The notes: generated by a model from the sequence alone, not told the origin. 64,000 nt of DNA from Viscum album (GCA_963277665.1 OY728128.1:1870800988-1870864987); one strand, 5' to 3'. Counted from the stretch's first letter, positions 39,713 to 52,776 are shown. Program-made: numbers and translations.

Positions 39713-40659
39713 TCTAAATTTTGACATTCCATCCAAACAACAATAAAATGTAAATTTTTAGGGATATAGTACTAAGATTCCAAATAAAGATGAACCTTTC
39801 AAAACAATTACATTCAATTCAATTGAAAAAATACCAATTTATCTTGTAATGAACAAGAAATAATTAGATAGTCTACTACCTCAGGTTAACCAAACCAACC
39901 AATAAAATAATATTAAAATAAAAAATGGTCTAAATGATTTAATTACAAAGGGAATTTTTATGGGAAGATTATTAATATAATGGATCAGATGTTAAAAATA
40001 TTTAACTTACAATAGGAAAATTTTACCTCTCTAAAAGCACAACATGAATCTAATAAAGATGAATTAGAAGCTAGAATAAAAAATATATAATTACTAATTG
40101 GTCAATTATAAAGTGTTATTATATCTAGACATAGTGGAAAACTTATTATAAAATTTGAAATTAACCTTAGTTAAAATTTCAACGTTGTAATTCAAGAAGT
40201 GGATTAAAACTGAAACAAAAACTAGTAATGACCATTGTAGTTCTAAAACTAAAATATTTGGTGAATCTATAAGTCATAAATTGGATAACACACAATCTAT
40301 AAATGATAAAAATAATCTTGAAAATGTATAAAATAATAATGTTTCACCAAAAAATAAAAATAAAATTTTATTTTCACTTAAATGGAATAACAAAATTTGT
40401 AGGTTCTATTAATAAATTATTTCAATCAAAAAGACTGTGGAATAAATTTCCACATATAACTGCACTAAAGATTTTAGTTTTATTCCTCAAAATAAAATCC
40501 CTCCAAATATTAAGAATCCTTGTAGTATTTTCATTACATGTAGCTTAAGGAATAGTGATCAATTGAACTATCTATGTGATTTCAATGAATGTATAAATAT
40601 GAACCCATTATCACTATTTCAATTATTGAGATTGGGTGACCTTTAACCCACCACTATTA

Positions 40660-41030
40660 TCCTATATTTGGTTGACCATTCATTCACATGTCCTATAGAA
40701 AGGGTTGATGATCTTTTGGTTAGGGTTGGAAATTTATTTTTTCCAGCTGGCCTTCTTGTGTTAAACATGGAGTGTGATTATGAGGTCCCTATTATCCTTA
40801 TTAGGCCTTTTATTGATAATAGAGGAGTTTTTATATATGTATATAGTCTCCAATTAATCTTAATTTTTGGTGAAAAACATGAGGAGATCAATGTTTTTAA
40901 AATTTTTAACAAACCGACTTTTAATAAAAAAATGCTCAAGGGTGTAGTCCTTGGAATCTTAGAACTCATTGAAACATTTAGAGGAATATATATAATAATA
41001 ATTGAATTAATTAATTGCATTATAAGATGA
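40660..41030 (+). pseudogene. pol: E3 aspartic protease remnant (Athila type)
   Basis: A 120-codon open frame. LVDHSFTCPIERVDDLLVRV, then FFPAGLLVLNMECDYEVPII, then LIRPFIDNRGVFIYV match the conserved Athila protease region (LADRS...P.G..(E)D(V)LV.V..F.FP.DFVVLDME.D..VP(L/I)ILGRPFL.T....I(D)V). The catalytic DTGA motif upstream is not visible, so this is the C-terminal half. It would normally cut the Gag-Pol polyprotein. Confidence 0.85.
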
Positions 41031-41601
41031 AAATTTAATTACACACAATATTGAGTCTTCCAAAAGTGAAAATATGAAGATTTTGTAGAAAGTGATAGCT
41101 ATCACGTTTCTACTGTCAAAAGTGATGTTGGGAATGATTCTTATGTGTCAAAGATTAAATTATTTTTTAGATAAATATAGACTGATTCTACTTCTATAAA
41201 CTGTTCAAAATATTTTAATAATTTTGAGGGAAAGCTGATAAAATAATTTAATGATTTACCTAGATAAATTTGTTGAATTATTATATAGAAGCTCGTGAGA
41301 GGGAGATGTCCGCATTGAACAAAAGTGAAGTAAAATTTGAATTTTTTTTGGAAATTTAAATTATTTTTAATTTTAAAAATAATTATAAGAAGAATGTTGA
41401 AGATATTATACCTCACATGGCCAAGATCCTTTCATCTAGTGAAGAAATGCCTAATTTTGAGCTAATACTCCACCCATCACATCGAAAATACCCATTTCTA
41501 GTTCAAAATTCAACATTGCCTATAATAATTTATACTAAACTAAAATAAAATCAAAGGAAAATTTATTATGTGTCATAAAGAAATTTAAAATTATTATATA
41601 T

Positions 41602-42400
41602 TTGTCCATAGATGATATCAGAGTGATTATCTTTTCATTATGTGTCCACAAGATTCCTTTCGAACTAAAACAAAAATTGATATTAGAGTGTCAAAGTAGA
41701 AAAAACCAAAAAATGAAAGAGGTTGTGAGAGAATATGTAATCAAGGTGCTGGATTTGTGTATTATAAATCCCATTTATGACACTTCTTGGGCTAGTCCAT
41801 CCCATGTAGTACGAGAGAAAGGAGGATTCAACGTATTAACTAATGAAAAAAATTAACAAATTCAAGTGAGAAAAGAAACAAAATAGAGATTCCATATTGA
41901 TTATAGAAATATAAATTCATCCACTAAAAAATATCATTTTCTAAGGACTTTATTTGATCAAATTCTTGAGGGTATTATTAGAAGTGAGTTCTATTTCTTT
42001 CTGGATCATTAATCTAGGTTCTACCAGATTCATATAGCACTCGAAGATCAGGATAAAAATACATTCACATGCCCCTTTGGAAAAATTTCTTACTGAAAAA
42101 TTCCCTTTGGATTAAGTGGATCACTAGCTACCTTTTAAGGATTCATGATGGTTTCATTTTTGGATATTATAGAGAGGATTATTGAGTTATTCATGGATGG
42201 CAAATCCATTGTTTGTATCACACTTGTGGGAAGTCTAAATAATATGAAATTGGTTTTATAGAGACATTTAGAGACTAACTTAGTTCTGAAATAGGTGAAA
42301 TTATAGTTTATGGTAACTAATGGAATTTTTTTGGGACATAATGCGTCTATGTGGGTTTTAGAGGTTGATAATACTAAAATAAAGTGATTTTTAAATTACC
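41602..42400 (+). pseudogene. pol: E3 reverse transcriptase remnant
   Basis: An 84-codon open frame opens with the RT entry region: MKEVVREYVIKVLDLCIINP, then YDTSWASPSHVVREKGGF (Athila MKEVVRKEVLKLLDAGIIYPISDS.WVSPV.VVPKKGG). After a frame change it continues with FHIDYRNINSSTKKYHFLRT, FDQILEG, TFTCPFGKISY and PFGLSGSLATF. The catalytic FMDD box reads FMDG at 42190-42201, so one essential aspartate is lost. VLEVDNTKIK near 42360 closes the domain. Several stops are present. Confidence 0.9.
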
Positions 42401-42499
42401 CCTCTTGAAAATATTAAGGGTTTTAGAAGTTTATTTGGGCATGCTGATTTTTATCAGAGGATTACCAAATGTTTTTCAAAAATAATAAATATGATTTTA

Positions 42500-43010
42500 T
42501 TTATTCTTTTCAAAGATTCTACCTTCCGAATTGATAATAATTGTATGAAATCATTTAATTTTATTAAGTAAAACTCAATTATCCCCCATCATAATTTCAC
42601 CTAATTTGAAATTTACTTCCAAAATTATGTGTCTTAAAAGGGACATGGTTGTTGGAGATGTTTTAGGAAAGTGGATATATAACATATTACATGTGGTGTA
42701 TTATTATAGCATACTTATATATAAGGATTAAAGTTACTACACCACTATAAAGAATGAGTTTTTTCTATTTTATTTTCTCTATATAAGTTTATGTAAACAC
42801 CTTTTAGGCTCAAAAATCATAATATTTAAAAAACATTCTAACCTAATGTATATTTTTTCAAAGGAAGATTCCAAACCTAGACTTATTAGGTGGGTTATCT
42901 TATTATAAGAGTTTGATATAGATATTAGAGACAAACATGGAGCTGAAAATATAGTTTTGGATTATATTTATAGGTTCTCTAAAAAAAATGTGATGATCAT
43001 TAGGAGGTTA
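42500..43010 (+). pseudogene. pol: E3 RNase H remnant
   Basis: FKDSTFRIDNNC...SF near 42508 fits the RT/RNase H connection (F..D..C..AF). KEDSKPRLIRWVILL, then EFDIDIRDKHGAENIVLDYI near 42863-42975, matches KEDAKPRLIRW(I/V)LLLQEFD(L/I)EI.DK.G.EN.VADHLSR. The final DHLSR is DYIYR here. At least one stop lies inside. Confidence 0.85.
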
Positions 43011-43219
43011 ATTCTTTCTTTATAAATTGAAATTTACTCATTATATTTGTTAACCAGTCCTCTTGGTCTGAATATTTATGTAATTTCTTCAAAGAATAGT
43101 TCAATCCAAAAAACTATCAAATAATAATAGGAAGAAGTTCATTTTGGTACTTAAGTAATATCTATGGGATTACCCCTATTGTTTAAAATGTTTATTGATG
43201 GGATTTTGAGAAGGAATTT

Positions 43220-43800
43220 TCTAGAGGAAAAAATGCTTCTAATTCAAGAGATTTTTCAATGCTCGCCCTGGGGGGTTCATCATAGTGGAGAGAGTATAGA
43301 CCAAAAAGTCTATCAAGATTTATTTTACTAGACTACCCTTTTTAAGAACACAAGGAAGTTTGTTTTAGTCTATGATAAGTGATAGATATTATGAAATGTG
43401 GGAAGGAAGTAGGATCTTCCTCATAAAGGAATTTTGGAATTTGAAATTTTTTATGTTTTCACTTAGATTTTATAGAAAAACTTTCATCATATCATGGTAA
43501 TGAGTTCATTTTTTACATATTGACTATATATTTAAGTGGTTCGATGTAGTGTAACTTCCCAAAAATCAATCCAATTATTTGATAAAACTAATTAAAAACA
43601 TTTTCATTAGGTTTTGTGTGCCAATATATTTCATTACTGCTAATAGAACCAATTTTAACAATTATAAATTCAAATCATTGATAGGGATGTATGGGTGTTC
43701 TCATATAATTGGAATTGCTTACTATTCTAAATCTGATAGATAGGTAGAAATATAAAATAAGGAGCTAATAAGAACATAGATAAAAATTCCTTAATTTTAG
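43220..43800 (+). pseudogene. pol: E3 integrase remnant
   Basis: Zinc-finger part at 43230-43385: the segment SPWGVHHSGESIDQKVYQ, then TTLFKNTRKFV, matches (A)SPYGGHHGG.RT..KVLQ.GF.WPTLFKDA..FV. Core part at 43480-43780: ISWXXEFIFYILTIYLS-like text matches (S)YGN.YILV.VDYVSKW, and (D)RXVEIXNKELIRT matches the SGQ(V/A)E.SNREIK block. X marks stops or shifts. No chromodomain follows, as expected for Athila. Confidence 0.75.
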
Positions 43801-44887
43801 GAAGGATTGGTGGTTGAAATTAAATAATGCATTTGGGCCTAAATAACTGATTTCAAAACACAAGTATGTATTTATCCTTAAAGGATGTTATTTTTAAAAT
43901 GTTTTAATTTACCATTGGAGTTTAAAAAAAGTTAGATTTGGTTTTTAAGTCTATAATATTTAACTTTAGGACTGATATGTTTAGGAGGCTATTAGAACTG
44001 AGTTATATAGATGATATTAGGATCCAATACTATGAAAATTGTTAGATTAAAAAATATTGTACTAAGGTATTTAAATATTCTATAATTCAAAACATAGAAT
44101 TTAAGGATTGATATAAGATTTAAATCTTTAATTACATACTTAATATCATTCTAGGAAAATTGAAATCTAAGTGTTCTAGACCTTTTACTATACATAGAGA
44201 ACTAAATAATTGAGCTGTTGAAATTTTTGGAGAAGAAATGAGACCAATGTTGGTAAATATTCAATGAATAAATTTTATTTTTATGGGAACCCAAAGGGTT
44301 TGTCTGTAATATTTTTTCTTGAAAATTAAATTTTCAATAAATTCTAACTAAATACATTAAGTTTAGATCATCATGGGAGTCAACCCATGGTCTGTCTATA
44401 TGTTTACATTGTTTTGTTATGAGTAAAGTGTTTTTGAGATCTTTGTTTTGTTCTTTGTTTCTACTACATTAAAATTATTGGTCTTCCAGATCATTTTTTT
44501 AAAAGAAGGTTGTTGTTTAAGTATTAACAAAAGATCAAAGCTATTATTTATTCAAAAATCACAAGATGTTTCATACTAATACTATAAAAGAAAAAAATTT
44601 CATAAAATAAAACATTATTTTTTCATTAGATATGAGTTTAATCTTCTGAATTCTAATGTTATCTTTTTTCATTTTATAGGAACTATAGAATTATAAACCA
44701 TATTTTTTCACTAAAAAGTTAGCTATAAGAGATAATTTTGGATAAAATAAAAGATAAAAAATATTATTTATTCCGGGTAGTTTTCATCATTATTTATAAT
44801 TTTTTACACTTAATATTAATTTGGTCTCTTATGCTACTACTGTAAATTGAGTTGTAATGATTTTAAATTTATTCATATTATGAAATT
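43801..44887 (+). other. E3 spacer between integrase and 3' LTR
   Basis: Athila elements often carry a long region, sometimes with an envelope-like frame, here. I see AT-rich DNA with no frame and no membrane-protein signal. Confidence 0.5.
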
Positions 44888-44898
44888 AAGTGTGGGAG
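44888..44898 (+). other. Polypurine-like tract of E3
   Basis: AAGTGTGGGAG resembles the AAGTGTGGGGGAG stretch that precedes the 3' LTR in Athila/Tat elements. It is used to place the LTR start just downstream. Confidence 0.5.
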
Positions 44899-45366
44899 TA
44901 TTATCAATAATTTTTTTAGTTAATTTTATTTTATTATTTGGGTTATTATCATTATATTTTTTGAAAAGTTAAAAATTCAATTGAAACAAATTTTTAAACT
45001 TTTAGACACCTACTTTATTATGTTTTAAATGATTAACATTATAGTATGTTAAACATTATTTAAATTCTTTTTTATTTCCCTTAATGATAAATCTTTTTAT
45101 CAGATATTTACTTTGAAAAACATGACTGTTGAAATTTCTTGTGACACTTAGACATAAATCTGAACTATTTAATAGAAAATCTCTTTCAAATTTATAAGTT
45201 TATATTTTTAGTAACCACTGAATTCAAATTTGGGAATAAATATGTGATTAATTTTGGAATTGGGGTTTTAATTTGGGATTAACTATAATTTAAAGTAATC
45301 CCATAAAAACAACCTCATTTTTTAAAATAAGATAATTTTCAGCCTCATTTTTCTTATATAGTGGAT

Positions 45367-45676
45367 TAAAATTTTCAAAAGTTTAAAATTTAAACTGAAA
45401 CTTTGAGGAGGTAAATGTTTTCTTCGTTCCATGGATTTAATCATGTTCAAAAATTACTACCCCTTTTGATTTTTTTGGTAAACTTTTGGAAGTAATATTT
45501 ACAGTAATCATTAGTTTTAAAATTTTCAAAAGTTATATATCTAAACTACAACTTTTATGAGATAAATGTTTTCTTATTTTTTATAGATTTAATCACGTAC
45601 ATAAATTACTATCCTTTTTTTAATTTTTTCAATTTTTGGTAAAATTTTGGGAGTAATATTTACAGTCATCATTAGA
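45367..45676 (+). repeat. Tandem duplication in E3 3' LTR, period about 150 bp
   Basis: Unit 1 begins TAAAATTTTCAAAAG at 45367 and unit 2 begins with the same words at about 45517. Both continue with AAACT(G/A), GATAAATGTTTTCTT or GGTAAATGTTTTCTT, GATTTAATCA, AAATTACTA, and GTAATATTTACAGT(A/C)ATCATTAG. The units differ at many bases, so the duplication is old. Confidence 0.8.
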
Positions 45677-48059
45677 TAATTATTCTTTAATACCATATAA
45701 ATTTTACTATTTGTAATTTTAATTTATTATTAAATACATTATAATTATTATTAATTTGATGTTTAATGAAAAGTTTCCCAATTATTTTTTAATATTTAAT
45801 TTTAAATGATTTACTATTTATAATTTTTATGTTTAATTAATATTTTGATTTTTTTTTATTTCATATGAAACCAGTGTGTTAATTTTTATCTTCTAAAATT
45901 GATAGTATGTGTATTTTCAGTGAACACACATAAGAATTTAATTGACTGCAACACTTATCAGTTGAGAAAAATTATGCAAAGAAGGTTTTCTGTATGCACC
46001 CTATCGACCATGAGGCATTATTTTGGATTGAATTAACAGACCAACCATGGATACTCAAAAATTTAGCAAAGTAATATTAGATCAACCATAATAATAAAGA
46101 GGGAATTAAATATTCACAATGGATTGGAAATAATTAAAAATAAAAATGATCATTTGGAATTTGATTCAACAACATAAAAAATCCTTTCAATAATTAAAAT
46201 AAAATGTCTTGAAACATGGGTGAATAAGGTTCAAAAAAATTTGAGTCGAGGTCATAGTTAGACTGTATTCTATAAAGAATACTGAAGATGAGGTTACCAT
46301 AACTCCATTTATTTATATATTTTCCAAGGATACTTTCATTAAAATCAAAAACATTATTGAAAAACCAATGTTAGAAGCATGAGTGAATGATGACCTAATT
46401 TCATAATTTGAAGGGATCCATTTTAGAACGTGGTGAAATCATAAAATACAATCAAGTTTAAATATGATATCTCGATGTATTCCAGGAAGTATCACCCTGA
46501 TGACGCCATATGTATCCATTTTATGTCGAGGTTAGAGTTGTTTCCAAACCCAATTTTTGGGGAATAAAACATAGATTGTGTGATTTTGGAACCCTTATAG
46601 ATTTTTGGATCTTGATTTTAGTTTTATGAGGAAGATCTAGTGTCAATATCCTCTAAAAAAACAAGACTAAAGCATTTCCATAACAAATTAACACTGATTG
46701 ATTTTGAGTTGTTCATTTGGTGTAGTCATTGTAACCATTTTTTAAATGTGATTTTTATCTTGAAGAATATGCTGATTGATCTTTAAAGTAGAGAACACAT
46801 GGTTATATTTGACTAAAGATAAATAGGGTGCAGATTTAATCATGGCTGACCAATTTTATTATGATAAAGTTGAATTGAGGGGAGTTGAAACTAAAACCAT
46901 TATAGCTAAAGATTTATGATTTTGAAGGAATCTATTATTTTATTATTTCGGTCCTCTTTGTTCATTTTGGAAAATGATGAGGCCTCAATCATCTTAAATG
47001 TTAAAATTAATGTTAAGAATAAGGATGCTCGGTAGGTTCTCTATATAATGACCATGAGAAGTAGATATGTGTTGGCATAGTAGTTGGCTAGTTTAAGTTC
47101 TCCATTGTTTTATTAATGGTTTTTAAGGATGAATGATGGAATTGAACTAATGAACAAATTCTAATTGATTTTAATAAGGGTTCAAGGGATATATTTTTCT
47201 CTTCATGATTTATCATAGTATTATGAAACATATACATTTATGGTAGAATTCCATAGTATTAATGAGGACCTAAGAAGTGAATTCTTACTCAATTTCTTTT
47301 TGAGTGTTGTAGTTGATTGAGAGACATGACCACTTTTTAATATCACCTAATGGAACAGATTTCCTAAGGAAAATCATCAAGAAAAACCAAGATAGAAGTA
47401 TTACTATGTGAAATTAAAATAGACCACATATGGGTATTTCATGTTTGTTATGAATAAACCACTCAACTCACATGTATGGTAAAAATCATAGTCACTAATG
47501 ACACATTTTTGTTGACCTAGATAAGACCAAGTGAATTTATTGAAAGATATCTTTTACATTCCTATAAATAATAGAAAATAAATTATTATTTGTGATCCAA
47601 AATGGGGGGAAATTTTTTAGAGAATCATAAACAATACTGCAAATATGGCCTTTATCAGGGCTAGAAAAGTTGATTTACAATTCTAAAAAATCACTGTTAA
47701 TATCATCAAAGATAAGTGGAGGGGGGTCCATTTTCCCTGCACTAAAAAACCCACTGATAAAGACCACTTTTATCAGAATTTTTTAAAGCATTGATAATAG
47801 TTATAAAACATTAAAAAAAATAAAAATATATTTCTACAATTCGGGGAGGGGCTTCAAAAGTGCTTGAACCCCCCTTCAATAACCCCCCCCACCAACCTGC
47901 ACGCCCCAACCACCCCACCTGCCTTTAAAAACACCCACACCCTTTATCAGTAGAATCCCTTATTCCACCCGCATACGCAACCTATCTCCCCTTTGATTCG
48001 AAATTGGGACCTGTTGCCTGCGTGCCTAAGCCTTTACCACTCCACCATATTTCTTTGCT

Positions 48060-48540
48060 CTTTATTTATTTATATATATATATTTGTTTATATATATATA
48101 TAGTTATATTTACTCATATATTAATATATATTTATATTAACGTATATATATATATATTTATATTAATATATATATATATATATATTCAGTTATATTAACA
48201 CACACACACATATATATATATATATATTAATATATATAGTAATATTTATATATTAATATATTTATTCGTATGTTAATATATATTTATAAGACCAATTTAA
48301 AATACATTTATAAAATATGTGTTTTTTGTGTGTGTTTATATATAAAAAAATACATATATACCACACACACACACATATATATATTATGTGTATTTGTATG
48401 TATAATTATACATATTTATATACATTTACAAATATTATATATTAATATATATATAAATATGTTTAGAATATGTAGGTAATATATATCATTTTTTCAATAA
48501 GGACCCACACACACACATATATATACAAGTACGCATTATA
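48060..48540. repeat. TA/CA microsatellites inside the CACTA-like element
   Basis: Long alternating TA tracts (for example 48075-48105, 48145-48185, 48205-48240), CA runs at 48200, 48362 and 48507, and a GTGT run at 48328. The 64- and 69-codon frames here are tyrosine/isoleucine products of the repeats, not genes. Just before, 47870-47945 is strikingly C-rich. Confidence 0.85.
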
Positions 48541-48849
48541 TAGGAATAGAAATAATCATATATTTTTTATTTTAAATAAAATAGATATTAGTTTTTTTAG
48601 ATAAGTCTTATATATTGAGAAATATATTTTATATGTAAATATGTTTAATTATTTTTTTATAAAATTAATTTTTCCTATGTAAATATATAGAAAATATTTA
48701 TATATTTTTTATATTTGATTATAAATAATAGTAAATTATGAAAAATGATAACAAACCTTGAAAAAAATGAAATATAGGTAAAAAATGTAGAAACCCTCAA
48801 AACCCGTAAATACAGTCAGAAAGTCAAATAAACCCTAAACTCAAGGTAA

Positions 48850-49960
48850 TGAAAAAAAACTTCTGATCCGATAGGTCATTCTAGCTCCGTGACTAGTCAA
48901 ATAAAATATCATCAAATTAGATTTGATATTATAGGTGGTGGATTATTAATAGACTAGAAGATCATAAGTTACAACTATTTGAAAAAACAACATACAAGAC
49001 AAAAGTGCTTGAAATGCGGGCTTGAAAAACATAACATACCTTAGAGTCACTAAAACGAGAATAACTTCTGATTTGAGTGTCTTTTTCAGATTCATGAATG
49101 GTCAAAACGAAGCTCATGGAATGAACTATGATATAATAGGTGGAGGATGCCAAATAAAGACATGGATCGTGAGTTATTACCATTTTAAGAAAAATTTCAC
49201 AGGGAACCGGACATAGAAACAGAGTTTTAGAGGCCTTTTAATGGTTTTTTTTTGTTTTAGGGTTTAAGGAATGAGTGGAAAATTTTTCTATTCATCCTTC
49301 TACATAAATTCCATTTCTTCCTTTTATTTGATATGTGGTAGAGCCCAAACAGACACTCTGAGCAAAAGTTATGGTCGTTTGAAGTTACAGTTTTTACAGT
49401 GGTGTAACTGATATATCTTACGTTTTTTTATATTATTATAGTTTCAATTTGACGTGGTCCTAAAACATCTCATGAGATTCAATTTTACTGGTCTTGGTGC
49501 TCAAATGGATACCTAGAGCAGACGTTATGGTTTTATTAGTGAGTTACAGGTTTCTTAGGTTTTTAGGCGCTATGTGGGTTGCTCAATTTCAAACAATCAT
49601 AACTTTTTCTCAGGGTGTCCGTTTTCTCTCTACCACATATGAAATCAAATATTGAAAATATATATATACTTTGGTGACCACTATAACTCCTTCTCATGTT
49701 CCTCAAGGCAAAAAATGGCCCATAATTTCTCTCAACGGTCATAAGTTCTGATCCGGTTATCCGTTTTTCCATAAGTTCTGCTCCGAGTATCCGTTTTGCC
49801 TCTACCACATATTAAATAGAAGACTGAGAATAAACCTACACTACGGTGACCATAGAAACATATTATTATTTTCTTCAAGTTTTAAAAAAGTCATTAATCC
49901 CTCCAAACAACTATAACTTCTCCTCTGGGTGTTTGTTTTGGGTCTACCACATATCTAATC
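48850..49960. repeat. Degenerate repeats with ATAACTTCTGCTC...TACCACATAT core
   Basis: A phrase meaning roughly ATAACTTCTGCTCNGRGTGT, then CCGTTTTNNCTCTACCACATA, recurs: forward near 49057, 49600, 49742, 49772 and 49912, and reversed near 49335 and 49515. Spacing is uneven (30-200 bp). The core appears on both strands, with the orientation switch near 49300-49600. No frame explains it, so it looks like noncoding internal repeat structure of the transposon. Confidence 0.75.
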
Positions 49961-51095
49961 GATCTAAAAAATATTTAAAATCTATATATTATATATATAA
50001 ATATAAATATACTTATATATAAATATATTATTTTTTATGAAATAAGTTTTTTTAAAATTTATATTTTATCAGCACTAGGGGAAAAAGTGTTGATAAAGCC
50101 CCCCTTATCAACGCAACTAAAAAAGCGCTGATAAAGGGGGACCCTTTAATAGTGCTAAAAAAAGTGCTGTTAAAGCTGCCCCCTTTTTCAGCTCTTTTTT
50201 AGCACTCTTAAAGGGTGGAACAACAGAAATCCATTTTCTTCATAGTTAAAGATAATCACTATATATTTTTTGTACCATATACCCCAAAATATGATAAGGG
50301 GTAGAATAATGATGATAACACTAATTTTGATCTATCATCAAGGGGAAATATCTCATCCCCAGAAACTTCCTTCAATTTTTTAATTAAAATTGAATTCATT
50401 ATTTGAATATGATGTGTGGATTATTTTTCTTATTCTTGGGGAATTTTATTCTTCTGGTTTAATATTTCCACTTGTTCAAGAAAATTTCTATTAAAAATTA
50501 GTTTTCACCATTCATACTTAATTTAAAAAAATCATGATCAATCAGGGTGTCAGATTATAAATTATTCTCTTACATTTTAATTTCAAAAAAAATTTAATGT
50601 TTCAATAATATTTATTCTAAATAATTTTTCTTCAAAATCCATTGAATTAGGATAATTCATTACGCAGAATACTCTATGGGTCATTCATCTACATTATTTC
50701 ACTCTGTGAGTGGGATTAATCTGACTAATTTTCAAGGACATGATTATAATAAAACTTCTATGAATGAAGAAATATATTTAAAATAGTTAGAAATTAATTA
50801 GACTAAACAAAATATTTACCTTATTTATCTATTTATATTCTATTTTCTTGATCATTTTAAATGCCTCATCTTATTTGAAAAAACACTGTTTCACCATCAG
50901 ATAATCCTCATTAAATAGAAAATTAAAATAAGAAAAATATTTTTTCCAATGATTTCAGCAGTTTTGTTTTATAATTTTTGTTTCAGGATTACTTATTCTA
51001 TTCCCTATGGGTTCAAACCCCTAAACACAATTATGAAGTTGTAAATACGAATTATAAATAATTAAAGTAGTAAATTTTCAATGACATATGTGTCA

Positions 51096-52223
51096 TGCCA
51101 CATAGATCATTCCTCATTGAATCATATTTCATCATTTTTAACCCCAATATTATGGAGTTTTGAAGAAATAAATTAATTTCCTTAATAAAATAAGGGTATG
51201 TATTTCTAGGTGAGTACCATTTAGTGGAAATGGTGATGGTATTTACAATTCAAAGGTAAGTCATGAAAAAACTGTAAGAAAATTTCAGTAGTATAATGAG
51301 GGTAAATAATGAATCATGGGAGGGGTTAATGATAGTAAAAGGGTTATATAATCAATTAGTAATAATAAGGGAATAAATTTGGATATATAATTAAATAATT
51401 CAACATGAAAAATTGGTAATTAAAAATAATAAGACAAAAATGGTGCGTTAATTAATGTTTGGTATAGAAAATTTAACGGATAATTTCAGCAGCAGAACGA
51501 GCGTAAATAATGAATTATTAAAGGGATTAAAGAGATAAAGGGGTATCTCATGACACGTTACTCATATTATTGGTAATACGTATGTATAAAATCATACCCC
51601 ATCAATAGGAATTGAAATAAAAATGGAATAATATAAAGACGGTGCTTGAATAAGGTTGATAAAGAGAGGATCCCTTACCTTGAGAGGATGTTTCCAAAAG
51701 CTTGGGAGAATTTTCTTGAGAGATAAGGGTAACTTGGGAGAGATATATTGAATAAATGTAAGAGTATAGTCAAGATATAATGGTTTATAGTGCATAGTAA
51801 TTGGAGTTTGGGTTGGTTCATATAGGAAAATAGAGGGGAGTTGTTTATTATTTTCCAAACATATGTTTTGGACTCGATAAAACAAAGTAATCATAACCAT
51901 AAATCATACCATAGTTTTTTCAAAATTTTTATACCAAATATTAGTGGATTTAATTATTTTCTTAGTCCATTAACTGAGAACATTAAAATAATAACATTGG
52001 TGATGTTTAAGTGAGTCATGTTTATAAAGAATCAATTTGAAAACATTAAAATATAATGAAGTTTTTAATGGATTCATACATGGTTTATAAAATTATTAAA
52101 ATAACTTAAAAAACCTTATTATAAAGGTAAAATTTATATTTGGACATGGATACCTTTTATGGAACATATTACATCACTTTTAGGTCATTATGATTTCATA
52201 ATAAACATTGTATGCTTATACCG
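51096..52223 (-). repeat. E1 5' LTR (LTR1b), second part
   Basis: Directly after the E3 end, text matching LTR1a resumes: CACATAGATCATTC (51099 vs ~16432), AATTTCAG(T/C)AG(T/C)ATAATG (51281 vs 16610), TTAATGATAGT(A/G)AAAGGG (51330 vs 16652), TTTCCAAAAG(C/A)TTGGGAG (51690 vs 17024), CATATTACATCACTTTT(A/G)GG (52162 vs 17484). It is the missing continuation of 22367-22885, displaced by about 28 kb of later insertions. Confidence 0.7.
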
Positions 52224-52776
52224 TGTAACATCTCGAGATTTTATGAGATATATTCTTTTTTTTATGTCTTCTATTGTACACTACACCAATATTAGAATGT
52301 ACTATACGCAACACCGTATTAGCTTGAAGTATATGAAACACTATTCTTGGATCGTGTTACACACAATTTCAAGTTCATTTTGTGGAAATTATTCTACGCA
52401 ACATAAAATATAGATTTTGTTTAATGTATAAATGAAATAAGTTTTGATTATTTTATATGCAACACTAAAGGTATATTTCACTACACACATCCCTAACTTG
52501 TCTTACATTACACGAAATCCTGACCTTCCTCGATAGCGTGTGTAGTACGCAATACCGGGTTTCAATAAAAAATGATATATTGTTATAATATTATTATGAA
52601 CTAGCCATTCTAGATAGTATTAACTAAATTTGGAATTATCTAACATTATTACTCATATTACACATTTTCTAGAACATGGTAAGAGCACAAAATAATTTTT
52701 TTGGGTAAAATAAGTATTTTTCAAAAAATGCAGTTTTTCTATATTTTGATGGTGCACCCACTTTAAATATAGTTTT
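52224..52776 (+). repeat. E4 LTR, left piece (+ strand)
   Basis: Starts TGTAACATCTCGAGATTTTA, the same form as the minus-strand start of the E5 LTR (TGTAACACCCCAAGATTTC). It contains TAGCGTGTGTAGTACGCAATAC at 52536-52557, close to the equivalent U3 text of E5 (AGCGTGTGTTGTACGCAAC on the minus strand). It is interrupted by E5 and continues at 63110. Confidence 0.75.
52772..52776. repeat. E5 target-site duplication, left
   Basis: GTTTT, identical to 63110-63114. Five bases is the standard size for Ty3/gypsy integration. Confidence 0.9.

Larger units (their letters stand above)
47635..50230. mobile_element. CACTA-like (En/Spm) non-autonomous DNA transposon
   Basis: Interrupts the E3 LTR. The left end TACTGCAAATATGGCCTTTA resembles CACT(A/G)CAA...GGCCTTTA ends of plant CACTA elements. 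Both ends carry several subterminal words of the type GCTGATAAAGG in both orientations: near 47655, 47690, 47745 and 47770 on the left, and near 50085, 50130, 50165 and 50200 on the right, mixed with AAAAAAGTGCT/AGCACTTTTTT words. No transposase frame is present. The right end and the 3-bp target duplication are not fixed; the end may be off by about 30 bp. Confidence 0.6.
35347..51095 (+). mobile_element. E3: Athila-type Ty3/gypsy element, degenerate
   Basis: Plus-strand order: LTR, primer site of tRNA-Asp type, Gag, zinc knuckle, protease, RT, RNase H, integrase, long spacer, polypurine-like tract, LTR. The domain order and the protease and RT wording are those of the Athila branch. All ORFs are broken. 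The two LTRs are strongly diverged (roughly 60-65% by eye), so this is one of the oldest insertions. The left LTR may be truncated by, or split around, E2. A CACTA-like transposon sits in the right LTR. Confidence 0.85.
44899..51095 (+). repeat. E3 3' LTR (LTR3b), interrupted by a CACTA-like element
   Basis: LTR parts are about 44899-47634 and 50231-51095 (about 3.6 kb together). The left end is inferred from the polypurine-like tract. The right end is fixed by similarity to 38551. The LTR carries a private two-unit tandem duplication at 45367-45676, which I do not see in LTR3a. Confidence 0.65.

Noticed and set aside
48004..48479. Two hydrophobic plus-strand frames (64 and 69 codons), possible membrane peptides
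   Set aside because: They are translations of TA/CA microsatellites.
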